Source of the DNA: Mycolicibacterium sp. CH28
GTDB taxonomy: Bacteria > Actinomycetota > Actinomycetes > Mycobacteriales > Mycobacteriaceae
Assembly (NCBI RefSeq): GCF_004745805.1
Contig: NZ_SRLQ01000002.1
Span: forward strand, 310,001 to 374,000
DNA: 64,000 nt
Direction: 5' to 3'
Shown piece by piece: positions 1 through 7,694 of this stretch. The stretch's first letter is position 1; each line of letters opens with the position of its first letter. A model generated the notes under the pieces. The model saw only the letters and a program-made list of their open reading frames with translations, searched no databases and was not told the DNA's origin. A program made the position numbers and the translations under genes.

Positions 1-647
1 TGCCGATGCTGGTGTTCTCCGGCCTGATGAACTGCGGTCAGGCCTGCGTCGGGCAGACCCGCATCCTGGCTCCGCGCTCGCGCTACGACGAGGTCGTTGA
101 GAAACTCTCCGGTGCGGTCGCGGCCATGCCCGTCGGCCTGCCCGACAACGCCGGCGCCATGATCGGCCCGCTGATCTCCGAACGCCAGCGCGAGCGGGTC
201 GAGGGCTACATCAAGAAGGGCGTCGAGGAAGGCGCACGGCTGGTCACCGGCGGCGGCCGGCCCGAAGGGCTCGACAGCGGCTGGTTCGTGCAGCCGACGG
301 TGTTCGCCGACGTCGACAATTCGATGACCATCGCCCAGGAAGAGATCTTCGGGCCGGTGCTGGTGGTGATTCCCTACGACACCGAAGCCGATGCCGTGCG
401 GATCGCCAACGACTCCGTCTACGGGCTGGCCGGGTCGGTCTACACCACCGACAACGACAAGGCCATGAAGATCGCCGCCCAGATCCGCACCGGCACCTAC
501 GCGGTGAACATGTACGCCTTCGATCCGGGTGCGCCGTTCGGTGGCTACAAGAACTCGGGCATCGGCCGCGAGAACGGCCCCGAGGGCATCGAGCAGTACA
601 CACAGGCCAAGAGCGTGCTGCTGCCGTTCGGCTACAAGCCCGAATAA
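1..647 (+). CDS. Aldehyde dehydrogenase, C-terminal part (cut by window edge)
   Basis: NAD(P)-dependent oxidation of an aldehyde to an acid. The reading frame is open from base 3 to a TAA at 645-647, so only the last 215 or so codons are present. The family's catalytic cysteine is visible in the context NCGQACVGQ (codon 45-47), followed by the typical EEIFGPV segment and the C-terminal GGYKNSGIGRENG stretch. The gene sits where M. tuberculosis has Rv0223c relative to echA1, although six extra genes lie between here. It ends at a strong bidirectional hairpin shared with the convergent hydratase gene. The family call is firm; the substrate is unknown. Confidence 0.93.
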   Translation, partial: PMLVFSGLMNCGQACVGQTRILAPRSRYDEVVEKLSGAVAAMPVGLPDNAGAMIGPLISERQRERVEGYIKKGVEEGARLVTGGGRPEGLDSGWFVQPTVFADVDNSMTIAQEEIFGPVLVVIPYDTEADAVRIANDSVYGLAGSVYTTDNDKAMKIAAQIRTGTYAVNMYAFDPGAPFGGYKNSGIGRENGPEGIEQYTQAKSVLLPFGYKPE

Positions 648-655
648 GTCGCGAT

Positions 656-698
656 TTCGGCGCGCTTACCGTCGCTGGGCGGCGGTAAGCGCGCCGAA
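656..698. terminator. Bidirectional hairpin between convergent genes
   Basis: Perfect 16-bp arms (656-671 TTCGGCGCGCTTACCG and 683-698) around an 11-nt loop. It lies 9 bp after the aldehyde dehydrogenase stop and 6 bp before the stop of the convergent hydratase gene. There is no clear U-tract, which is common in mycobacterial terminators. Confidence 0.75.
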
Positions 699-703
699 TT
701 CGC

Positions 704-1162
704 CTAGAAGATGACGCGGACGATCATCTCGGCCACCGCGGCCGGCTTCTCGACACCCTCAATCTCGATGGTGTGCTTCACGGTGAGGTTGACGGTGTTG
801 TCGTCGACCTTGGCGGCGTCGGCCAGCGTGGAGCGCACCCGGATCCGGCTGTCGACCGGCACGGCGGCCACGAACCGGACTTTGTTGAGTCCGTAGTTGA
901 TGGCCAGCTTGGCGTTCTCGACGCGGTAGTTGTCCTTGCTGAGCGCCGGGATCAGCGACAGCGTGAGAAAGCCGTGCGCAATCGGTGTGCCGTAAGGACT
1001 TTCGGTCTTGGCCCGGTCGACGTCGACGTGGATCCACTGGTGGTCGCCGGTGGCGTCGGCGAAATCGTTGATGCGCTGCTGATCGATCTGAAGCCATTCG
1101 CTGACTCCGAGTTCTTGACCGATCGTGGACACCGCATCGTCGACGGACGTGATCACCTTCAT
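704..1162 (-). CDS. MaoC-like (R)-specific enoyl-CoA hydratase (HtdZ/Rv0130 type)
   Basis: Single-hotdog hydratase of 152 residues. The hydratase-2 motif is present: FADATGDHQWIHVD supplies the catalytic Asp and His, followed by YGTPIAHGFLTLSL. Length and sequence resemble M. tuberculosis Rv0130 (HtdZ), which hydrates trans-2-enoyl-CoA. The ATG at 1162 lies 13 nt behind the stop of the upstream fadE on the same strand, so the two probably form an operon in which the dehydrogenase makes the enoyl-CoA this enzyme hydrates. That pairing is inferred from position. No signal peptide or membrane segment is visible. Confidence 0.88.
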   Translation of the reverse strand: MKVITSVDDAVSTIGQELGVSEWLQIDQQRINDFADATGDHQWIHVDVDRAKTESPYGTPIAHGFLTLSLIPALSKDNYRVENAKLAINYGLNKVRFVAAVPVDSRIRVRSTLADAAKVDDNTVNLTVKHTIEIEGVEKPAAVAEMIVRVIF

Positions 1163-1175
1163 GGGCTCACCATAG

Positions 1176-3005
1176 TCAGAACGCCTCTTCGTTGAGGTCC
1201 ATGATCGTCAGCTCGACCGTCTCCGCGATCTGGCGCTCGGCGGCCAACCGGGGCAGCACATTGCGGGCGAAGAAATTCGCCACCGCCACCTTGCCGCGGT
1301 AGAAGGCCTGCTCGCGCGGATCCGGATCGCCGTCGAGGGCCCGCAGCGCGATTTCGGCCTGACGCAGTAGCAGCCAGCCGATCAGCAGATCGCCGACGGC
1401 CAGCAGGAACCCCACCGACTCCAGGCCCACCCGGTAGAGCTCGCGGGCGTCCTCCTGGGCGCCCAGCAGGTAGCCGGTCATCGTGGCGACCATCGCCCGC
1501 AGGTGGTCCAGCGCGTCGCCCAGCAAGACCCGGCTGCCCGCCAGCTCCGGGCGGGCATCGGGGCTGTCGATGAACTTCTCGATCTGCGCGACCACGTGAC
1601 CCAGCGCCACTCCCCGGTCGCGGGCGATCTTGCGGAAGAAGAAATCCTGGGCCTGGATCGCGGTGGTGCCCTCGTAGAGCGAGTCGATCTTGGCGTCGCG
1701 GATGTACTGCTCGATCGGGTAATCCTGCAGGAACCCCGACCCGCCGAAGGTCTGCAGCGACTCGGTGAGGCATTGATAGGCGCGCTCCGAGCCGACTCCC
1801 TTGACGATCGGCAACAGCAGGTCGTTGACCCGGTCGGCCAGCTGGGCGTCGGCACCGGACACCACCTGCGCCACCGCCGGGTCCTGGTGGGCCGCGGTGT
1901 AGAGGTAGAGCGCCCGCAGCCCTTCGGCGTAGGCCTTCTGCACCATCAGGGCGCGGCGGACGTCCGGGTGGTGGATGATCGTCACCCGCGGAGCCGTCTT
2001 GTCGGTCATCTGGGTCAGGTCGGCACCCTGAACCCTGGTCTTGGCGTACTCCAGTGCGTTCAGATAGCCCGTCGACAAGGTGGCGATCGCCTTGGTGCCC
2101 ACGAACATCCGGGCGTACTCGATGACCTTGAACATCTGCGCGATACCGTCGTGAACGTCGCCGACCAGCCAGCCGATCGCGGGCTTGCCGTGCAAGCCCA
2201 GGCTGAGTTCGGTGGTGGCCGAGGCCTTCAGGCCCATCTTGTGTTCGAGGTTGGTGACGAAAACGCCGTTGCGTTCGCCGGGTGCGCCGGTCTCGGGGTC
2301 CGGCAGGAACTTCGGGACCAGGAACAGGCTCAGACCCTTGGTACCGGGGCCGGCGCCCTCGGGACGGGCCAGCACCAGATGCATGATGTTCTCGAACATG
2401 TCGTCGGTATCGCCACTGGTGATGAACCGCTTGACGCCTTCGATGTGCCAGGTGCCGTCGCCGGCGTCGATCGCCTTGGTGCGCCCCGCCCCGACGTCGG
2501 ATCCGGCATCGGGTTCGGTCAACACCATCGTGGCGACCCAGTTGCGCTCGGCGGCCAGCGTCGCCCAGTGCCGCTGCTGTTCGTTGCCGATGTGGAACAG
2601 GATGTTGGCCATGATCGGGCCGGCGACGTACATGAAGACGGCCGGATTGGCGCCCAGCACGAGCTCGTTGATCGACCACGTGACCATCGCCGGGGCGGGC
2701 ACCCCGCCGACCTCCTCGACCAGGCCGATACGAAACCACTCCCCCTGCTGCCAGGCTCGCAGTGACTTCTTGAACGGCTCGGGGATCGTTACGGCGTGGC
2801 TGGCGGGATCGAACGTCGGCGGGTGTCGATCGGTCTCGGCGAACGATTCCGCAACCGGCCCCTCGGCCAGCCGGGCCGCTTCGGCCAGCATCTCGCGCAC
2901 CGAGTCCCCGTCGAGGTCGGGATAGGCGTCGAGAGCCTTCTCCACATCGAGCAGCTCGAAGAGGTTGAACTCGAGGTCGCGAACGTTGCTCTTGTAATGA
3001 CCCAT
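1176..3005 (-). CDS. Acyl-CoA dehydrogenase, FadE5-like long form
   Basis: 609-residue flavin-dependent acyl-CoA dehydrogenase with the C-terminal extension of the FadE5/AidB-like subgroup. It begins [19 protein letters not shown], very close to FadE5 (Rv0244c). It carries the FAD-binding [10 protein letters not shown] segment and an [15 protein letters not shown] segment whose Glu is the expected base. The ATG at 3005 is preferred over the longer frame because GAGAAGG lies 9 nt upstream and the protein then matches FadE5. It heads an apparent two-gene operon with the hydratase. A palindrome lies about 85 bp upstream. Substrate range is not readable; FadE5 itself is broad. Confidence 0.93.
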   Translation of the reverse strand: MGHYKSNVRDLEFNLFELLDVEKALDAYPDLDGDSVREMLAEAARLAEGPVAESFAETDRHPPTFDPASHAVTIPEPFKKSLRAWQQGEWFRIGLVEEVGGVPAPAMVTWSINELVLGANPAVFMYVAGPIMANILFHIGNEQQRHWATLAAERNWVATMVLTEPDAGSDVGAGRTKAIDAGDGTWHIEGVKRFITSGDTDDMFENIMHLVLARPEGAGPGTKGLSLFLVPKFLPDPETGAPGERNGVFVTNLEHKMGLKASATTELSLGLHGKPAIGWLVGDVHDGIAQMFKVIEYARMFVGTKAIATLSTGYLNALEYAKTRVQGADLTQMTDKTAPRVTIIHHPDVRRALMVQKAYAEGLRALYLYTAAHQDPAVAQVVSGADAQLADRVNDLLLPIVKGVGSERAYQCLTESLQTFGGSGFLQDYPIEQYIRDAKIDSLYEGTTAIQAQDFFFRKIARDRGVALGHVVAQIEKFIDSPDARPELAGSRVLLGDALDHLRAMVATMTGYLLGAQEDARELYRVGLESVGFLLAVGDLLIGWLLLRQAEIALRALDGDPDPREQAFYRGKVAVANFFARNVLPRLAAERQIAETVELTIMDLNEEAF

Positions 3006-3088
3006 CGCGTGCGCCCTTCTCATCACCAGATGAGCCGAGCCTAATCGGTAGTGCCGCGCCGATCAGGGGGTTCCGACACCGACGGAAA

Positions 3089-3106
3089 ATATGATCTACC
3101 TCATAT
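3089..3106. promoter_or_regulatory. Palindrome upstream of the fadE5-like gene
   Basis: ATATGA (3089-3094) and TCATAT (3101-3106) form a perfect inverted repeat with a 6-bp spacer, 84 bp upstream of the fadE start and unusually AT-rich for this region. It looks like an operator for a TetR- or MarR-type repressor; the protein that binds is unknown. Confidence 0.4.
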
Positions 3107-3177
3107 AAGGGCGGTTCGCCCGGCAAGCCTTCGCAGGTCCGCGCCGTCGTTACCCAGCCGTTAACTCCACGTACATG

Positions 3178-3222
3178 TTGCCCCCCTACTTACACTGCTT
3201 TAATCTTATGGTCGTAACCATA
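3178..3222 (+). promoter_or_regulatory. Promoter and operator of the small-ORF/tetR operon
   Basis: A -35-like TTGCCC (3178-3183) is separated by 17 bp from a -10-like TAATCT (3201-3206). Directly behind it is a perfect inverted repeat, TATGGT (3207-3212) and ACCATA (3217-3222), with a 4-bp spacer. The repeat would cover the transcription start, which is a common layout for autorepression by a TetR protein. The promoter call is by eye. Confidence 0.5.
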
Positions 3223-3266
3223 GTTATGGAGAGGATCTCCATACCTGGCCCCGCGAGGAGAAACCG

Positions 3267-3404
3267 ATGTGGCTGATCGAGCTCAACATCGCCGGCCATC
3301 GGTTCACGCGCCACGTGCCCGACAAGCGCCGCCAGCTGTTCGGCCGCGGTGCCCGCGCGCTGGGCTGGCGGGGTAGCAATGCCCGCCAAACCCCCGCCGC
3401 CTGA
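3267..3404 (+). CDS. 45-residue small protein upstream of tetR
   Basis: ATG at 3267, 45 codons, TGA at 3402-3404, directly followed by the ATG of the TetR gene at 3405. A strong Shine-Dalgarno GAGGAG (3255-3260) lies 6 nt before the ATG, better than anything in front of tetR itself. The peptide starts MWLIELNIAGHRF and is basic towards its end (DKRRQLFGRGARALGWRGS). No known family is recognised. It may be a real small protein or a leader whose translation drives tetR by coupling. The ribosome site and the zero-gap junction argue that it is translated. Confidence 0.6.
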   Translation: MWLIELNIAGHRFTRHVPDKRRQLFGRGARALGWRGSNARQTPAA

Positions 3405-4040
3405 ATGACCCCGGCCGACCCCACCGGAGCCCCCCGCCGGGCCCGCAGTTCCACCCGGACCAAGATGCTGGTCAGCGCCGCCGAAGTGCTGCGCGAACGC
3501 GGCGCGGCCGGGGTGACGATCGACGAGGTACTGGCCCGCAGCGGTGCGCCGCGCGGGTCGGTCTATCACCACTTCCCCGAGGGCCGCAGCCAGATCCTGC
3601 GCGAGGCGCTGGAATATGCCGGCGACGAGATCACCGCGAGCGTCAACGAGGCCGCAGGTGAGAGCGCCGCCGTCCTACTGCGCCGGTTCGTCCAGCTCTG
3701 GGAACTCGCGCTCACCGAAAGCAACTACACCGCCGGATGCCCGATACTGGCCGCCGCGGTCGGTTCCGGCGAGGACGAACAGCAGCTGACCTCCATCGCC
3801 GGTGACATCTTCGGCCGCTGGCGCGAAGCTTCCACCCAGGCATACATCCATGAAGGTTTCGAGCCCACGGAGGCTACGGCCCTGGCCGACACCACCATCG
3901 CCGCGATGGAGGGCGCCGTCGTGCTGTGCCGATCCGCACACAGCCTACAGCCGCTCTACGATGTCGCCGCACAGCTCGAATTCCTAATCAGGGCAAAGGA
4001 ATTCGTGACGAAGTTCGGCGTGCCGGCGCTCAACGACTGA
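3405..4040 (+). CDS. TetR-family transcriptional regulator
   Basis: 211-residue repressor. The N-terminal helix-turn-helix is clear in VTIDEVLARSGAPRGSVYHHFPEG (about residues 31-54). The ligand domain resembles the LmrA/YxaF subgroup, with an NYTAGCPILAAAV segment. Translation probably depends on the upstream 45-codon ORF, because its stop abuts this ATG and no separate ribosome site is visible. The likely operator is the inverted repeat at 3207-3222, giving autoregulation. Neighbouring targets could be the divergent fadE5-like operon. The last 11 bp overlap the convergent reductase gene. The ligand is unknown. Confidence 0.9.
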   Translation: MTPADPTGAPRRARSSTRTKMLVSAAEVLRERGAAGVTIDEVLARSGAPRGSVYHHFPEGRSQILREALEYAGDEITASVNEAAGESAAVLLRRFVQLWELALTESNYTAGCPILAAAVGSGEDEQQLTSIAGDIFGRWREASTQAYIHEGFEPTEATALADTTIAAMEGAVVLCRSAHSLQPLYDVAAQLEFLIRAKEFVTKFGVPALND

Positions 4041-4554
4041 ACCGCCAGCGGGCACAGACGAAGTCACCGTTGACTCCCGCCTCGGCGAGCGCCCACTCCG
4101 AGCGCAACGGCAGCACCGGCGCCCCCGAGCCCAGGGTGCACGGCGCGTAGGAGACGACCATCTCGTCGACCAGTCCGGCCGCGACGAATTGGGCCGCGAC
4201 ATCGCCACCACCGACCACCCACACATCACGCTCACCCGCAGCCTCCACCAGCCGGGGATGTAGATCGGTAACCGCGCCGCTGAACACCGTCACCGGATGC
4301 TCGGGGGCAATGATCTGCGGCCGGTGGGTGAGCACCCACGTCGGCTGGCTGTACATCCATTCACCCGGCTGATTGGCCAGGATCCATCGGTAGGTCGCCG
4401 ACCCCATCACCAACGAGCCGACCCCGCTGCTGAACGCCGTATAACCGAACAGCCCGTCGACATCGATCGCGCGGGAGGTCAACCAGCCCAGGCTGTCCCG
4501 ATCGTCGACGATGAACCCGTCCAGGCTGGCGGCGGTGAAGTACACGGTGGCCAT
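4030..4554 (-). CDS. Dihydrofolate reductase-like (RibD C-terminal domain) protein
   Basis: 174-residue single-domain protein of the DHFR/RibD_C superfamily that binds NADPH. It shows the typical start MATVYFTAASLDGFI, a GSATYRWIL segment and WVVGGGDVAAQF, the glycine-rich nucleotide loop. The ATG at 4554 is chosen over the longer upstream frame because it begins exactly at the conserved first strand. Such proteins are often annotated as dihydrofolate reductase, but most have no shown folate activity. The gene is convergent with tetR and divergent from the PE-PPE gene 65 bp away. Confidence 0.82.
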   Translation of the reverse strand: MATVYFTAASLDGFIVDDRDSLGWLTSRAIDVDGLFGYTAFSSGVGSLVMGSATYRWILANQPGEWMYSQPTWVLTHRPQIIAPEHPVTVFSGAVTDLHPRLVEAAGERDVWVVGGGDVAAQFVAAGLVDEMVVSYAPCTLGSGAPVLPLRSEWALAEAGVNGDFVCARWRFSR

Positions 4555-4618
4555 AGGTGCCGAGTATTGTCCTCGGGTCTGACACGCGGACATGGCCGGC
4601 ACATGGGAACATGTTGGT

Positions 4619-5938
4619 ATGGGGGGAAATACAGTACGGGCAGGGTTTCTGTCTGTTTTAAGCGCAGTCGTACTCGCCGTTGCCGCGATGTTGAATCCGG
4701 GTGTCGGACTGGCGGCGACCGGGTTGATCATGGGGGCCACCGGCACCCCGGAGCCTTCGTCCGGCGAGATGCAAAAGGCCATGCAGTACTACCTGGACCC
4801 ATTGACGAGCTGCAAAGTTGCCGTCTGCTCGTTGACCGCGGTGGTGACACCCGAACAACTCTGGCCAGTCCCAGGATGGGGCGACCTCACCTACGACCAG
4901 TCGGTGGCGATCGGGGTGGACAACCTCGACGCCGCAATCCGGGCCCAACTCGCGGCGGACCCGACCGGCCCCGTCGTCGTCTTCGGCAGCTCGCAAAGCG
5001 CCGCCATCGTGGCTCTGGAGCAGCATCTCCTCGCCGACCAACCCCAGTCGGTCAAGGACCGGGTGACATTTGTGGTCACAGGAGACCCCAACCGCCCCAA
5101 CGGCGGCCTCTTGGCGCGTTTCTACCCACTCACCGTGCCGAGCATTGGCTTCACCTTCAACGGACCGGCGCCCACCGACACCGGGTTCACCACCTACGAC
5201 ATCGTGTTCGAGTACGACGCCGCCGGCGACTTCCCGCGGTATCCGCTCAACGTCTTCACGATCGCAAACATCTTGGCCGGCGCGCTGATCCACAGTTCGT
5301 ACCTGACTTACCGCGACGGGTACACCGACGCGGAATTGCAGCAGGCCATCAACGACCCCGCCAACCGACAGACCTACGGCGACACCGTGTACATCACGAT
5401 TCCCACCAAGGAACTACCGCTGACGCAGCTCATCAAGACCGTCGGAACCGCGCTGGGCGCGAGCAGCCTGACCACGCCACTGGCCGACCTGCTCGACCCG
5501 ACGCTGCGAGTCCTGGTCGACCTCGGCTACGACCGCACCACGCCCTACGGCCAGCCGGCGCCGGTGGGTCTGTTCAACCCGATCGACCCGGCCAAGTTGG
5601 CCGCGGAGCTGGTCGCGGCCGGCCAGCAGGGTATCCAGGCCGCGACCGCAGACCTGCGCGGCAATCCACACCAGCCCCCGACAGTGCCCGCCGCAGGCAA
5701 TGCGACCGCCGCACCGGGCCGAGCGGTCGCGCACTCCGCGGCCAGCACGATCGTCCCGTCGACTAGCACCACCGCCCCATCGGCCGGCACCACCACACCG
5801 TCGAGCAGCACCACCGTCCCGTCGACCAGCACGACCGGAACGCATCGGAACCCGACACCGCCGAAGGCCACCACGAAGCCCTCCGGCGCCCGGGAGACCG
5901 GCATGGGAGGACCACGGCGAACCGCCACTCGACCCTGA
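4619..5938 (+). CDS. Secreted PE-PPE-domain serine hydrolase without a PE or PPE domain
   Basis: 439-residue exported protein. Residues about 5-32 form a signal peptide (RAGFLSVLSAVVLAVAAML, with a cleavage-like GLAA). The body matches the PE-PPE C-terminal alpha/beta-hydrolase domain: YDQSVAIGVDNLDAAI, then VVVFGSSQSAAIVALEQH with the nucleophile serine in GxSxS, and TYGDTVYITIPTKELPL. The C-terminus, from about residue 350, is a Pro/Ser/Thr-rich tail that may be glycosylated or cell-wall spanning. The start at 4619 gives a compact signal peptide; 4592 is an alternative and neither has a good ribosome site. Known relatives act as esterases on acyl esters or trehalose lipids; the substrate here is unknown. 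Confidence 0.82.
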   Translation: MGGNTVRAGFLSVLSAVVLAVAAMLNPGVGLAATGLIMGATGTPEPSSGEMQKAMQYYLDPLTSCKVAVCSLTAVVTPEQLWPVPGWGDLTYDQSVAIGVDNLDAAIRAQLAADPTGPVVVFGSSQSAAIVALEQHLLADQPQSVKDRVTFVVTGDPNRPNGGLLARFYPLTVPSIGFTFNGPAPTDTGFTTYDIVFEYDAAGDFPRYPLNVFTIANILAGALIHSSYLTYRDGYTDAELQQAINDPANRQTYGDTVYITIPTKELPLTQLIKTVGTALGASSLTTPLADLLDPTLRVLVDLGYDRTTPYGQPAPVGLFNPIDPAKLAAELVAAGQQGIQAATADLRGNPHQPPTVPAAGNATAAPGRAVAHSAASTIVPSTSTTAPSAGTTTPSSSTTVPSTSTTGTHRNPTPPKATTKPSGARETGMGGPRRTATRP

Positions 5939-5954
5939 TGTTGGAATACCGGGT

Positions 5955-6809
5955 GTGACGACGCCCGACACCTCGGCCGATCGGCAGGACCCGGAAACCC
6001 CCGAAAACGTCCTGACCCGGTTCGATATCCAGACGCTCGACGAGAACCGCACCGCGGCCACCGTGACGGCATCGATGCCGGTGGGCCGGCTGACCAACCC
6101 GTTCACCGGCATGCCGACGATCGGGCCGCTGGCCATCCTGGTCGACGACGTAGCGGGCCGGGCCAACTTCCACCGCCGCGGGTCGGGACAGTGGACGGTG
6201 TCCAGCGAGCTCACCGTCGAGTTGAGCCCCGACGGTATTGACAGCCTGCTGGCCGACCCCGACGAGCCCGTCGTCGCCAGCAGCCGACCGCTGGGCCCGC
6301 ACGGCGCGACCCTGCTATCCATCTGCACCCTGAGCCACCGCGGCGGCACGATCGGCGGCGGCACGGTGCGAACGGTTGCCATCACCGGCGGGCCGGACGC
6401 ACCGGTCGCGACCGGGCCCGACCCGCTGGTGCGCACACCGCAGACTCCGCTGTCCCAGCTCATGTCGGCCGATCCGCTGCCGGTCGAGATGGGGTCGGCC
6501 AGTGTCACCTACCGGCTGGCTCAACGCCCCGACCCCATCATCAACAACCTGATCGGAATCGTGCACGGCGGTGTCAGCAGCGCCGGGTTGGAGCTGGTGG
6601 GCTCCGCGGCGATCAACCACGAGCAGGACGAACCCCTACGCACCGCGTCGATTCGGGTGAACTTCCTGCGCCCCTTCTTCGCCGGTAGCCAATCCCGTTA
6701 CGAGGCAACAGCACTGCGGATCGGCCGCAACTCCGCGATCGCCGATGCTCAGGCTGTCGGGGATGACGGCAAGCCCGCCGTCATCGCGCGGGTCACCGGA
6801 TACCGGTGA
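5955..6809 (+). CDS. Double-hotdog thioesterase-like protein
   Basis: 284 residues with two PaaI/4HBT-like hotdog units. The first covers about residues 20-130 (NPFTGMPTIGPLAILVDDVAGRANFHRR) and the second about 185-284 (PDPIINNLIGIVHGGVSSAGLELVGS, then SIRVNFLRPFFAG). The HGG motif of acyl-CoA thioesterases is in the second unit. GTG at 5955 is the only start in frame that does not run back into the preceding gene. It follows the PE-PPE gene by 16 bp, so the two are probably co-transcribed. It ends 13 bp from the convergent echA1. Acyl-CoA hydrolysis is the likely role, not shown. Confidence 0.75.
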   Translation: MTTPDTSADRQDPETPENVLTRFDIQTLDENRTAATVTASMPVGRLTNPFTGMPTIGPLAILVDDVAGRANFHRRGSGQWTVSSELTVELSPDGIDSLLADPDEPVVASSRPLGPHGATLLSICTLSHRGGTIGGGTVRTVAITGGPDAPVATGPDPLVRTPQTPLSQLMSADPLPVEMGSASVTYRLAQRPDPIINNLIGIVHGGVSSAGLELVGSAAINHEQDEPLRTASIRVNFLRPFFAGSQSRYEATALRIGRNSAIADAQAVGDDGKPAVIARVTGYR

Positions 6810-6822
6810 CTTAGCGGCAACC

Positions 6823-7605
6823 TCAGCTGCCGGTCCAATTCGGGGCGCGCTTCTCGGCGAAAGCGATTGCGCCTTCCTTGGCGTCGTTGGAAGCGAAGAC
6901 CGGTATGAAGATCTCGGCCTGCTTCTTCCACTGCTCGTCGACGCTCCAGCCGCCCGCCTCGGTGATGATCCGCTTGGTGGCGGCCACCGCCAGCGGACCG
7001 TTGGCGGTGATCCGCTCCGCCAGCTCGATCGCCGCCGCCAAGGCGTGCCCCGGCTCGGCCAGCACGTTGACCAGGCCCAGCTCGTGCGCCCGGGTGGCGG
7101 GCAGGTTGTCGCCGGTCAGGGCCAGCTCCATGGCGATCTGATAGGGGATGCGCTTCGGCAGTCGGAGAAGCCCGCCGCCGCCGGCCACCAGACCGCGCTT
7201 GACCTCCGGGATGCCGAAGGCGGAGTCCTTGGCTGCCACGATCAGGTCGGTGGCCAGGGCCACTTCCGTCCCACCGGCCAGTGCGTAGCCCTCCACCGCC
7301 GCGATCAACGGTTTGACCGGCGGACGCTCGGTGAAGCCCAGGCCGCGACCCTTGACCGCCACGTTCTCGCCGCGGGCGAACGCCTTGAGGTCCATACCGG
7401 CGCAGAACGAGCCACCGGCACCGGTCAGGATGCCGACCGACAGGCCGGGATCGTCGTCGAGGGTGTCCATGGCCGCTGCCAGTCCCTGACTGACCGCCGC
7501 GTTGATCGCGTTCTTGGCCTTGGGCCGGTTGATGGTGATGATCAGGATCCGGTCGCGCTGCTCGGTGAGGACCGCAGGCTCCTCGGTAATGGCGTTATCG
7601 GTCAC
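6823..7605 (-). CDS. echA1: Enoyl-CoA hydratase EchA1
   Basis: 260-residue crotonase-fold enzyme of fatty-acid beta-oxidation. The oxyanion-hole segments are present: SFCAGMDLKAFARGE and ALAGGTEVALATDLIVA. An Asp/Glu-bearing FGIPEVKRGLVAGGGGL region follows. Length and sequence match M. tuberculosis EchA1 (Rv0222, 262 residues), and Rv0221- and Rv0220-type genes lie nearby in the same relative order. The start is a GTG at 7605. There is no Shine-Dalgarno, but a -10 sequence TACCAT ends 7 nt upstream, so the mRNA is probably leaderless. Divergent from the plsC-type operon. Confidence 0.9.
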   Translation of the reverse strand: MTDNAITEEPAVLTEQRDRILIITINRPKAKNAINAAVSQGLAAAMDTLDDDPGLSVGILTGAGGSFCAGMDLKAFARGENVAVKGRGLGFTERPPVKPLIAAVEGYALAGGTEVALATDLIVAAKDSAFGIPEVKRGLVAGGGGLLRLPKRIPYQIAMELALTGDNLPATRAHELGLVNVLAEPGHALAAAIELAERITANGPLAVAATKRIITEAGGWSVDEQWKKQAEIFIPVFASNDAKEGAIAFAEKRAPNWTGS

Positions 7606-7612
7606 GCCCCGA

Positions 7613-7642
7613 ATGGTAACGATCCAGGTACGACCGCCCCAA
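7613..7642 (-). promoter_or_regulatory. Leaderless promoter of echA1
   Basis: On the minus strand, TTGGGG (7637-7642), 18 bp, then TACCAT (7613-7618), with 7 nt to the GTG start. This spacing places transcription start at or next to the start codon. The -10 agrees with TANNNT; the -35 is weak. Confidence 0.45.
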
Positions 7643-7664
7643 TCGGCCCGGTACGATCGAAAAC

Positions 7665-7678
7665 TAGAACACGTTTCA
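7665..7678. promoter_or_regulatory. KstR-like operator
   Basis: TAGAACACGTTTCA fits the published 14-bp KstR motif TnnAACnnGTTnnA at every fixed position. It lies 16 bp before the start of the acyltransferase gene, in the echA1 divergent region. KstR represses many lipid and cholesterol genes and is released by a steroid-derived CoA ester. Binding here is inferred from the motif alone. Confidence 0.6.
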
Positions 7679-7694
7679 ATCTGTAGGGGGCCGT

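Noticed and set aside
3186..3572. 128-residue minus-strand frame across the tetR promoter
   Set aside because: It runs antisense to the helix-turn-helix region of tetR and across its promoter, with no domain or ribosome site.
4605..4616. AACATGTT core before the PE-PPE gene as a KstR site
   Set aside because: The outer T and A positions of the KstR motif do not fit, so only the short core matches, which is expected by chance.
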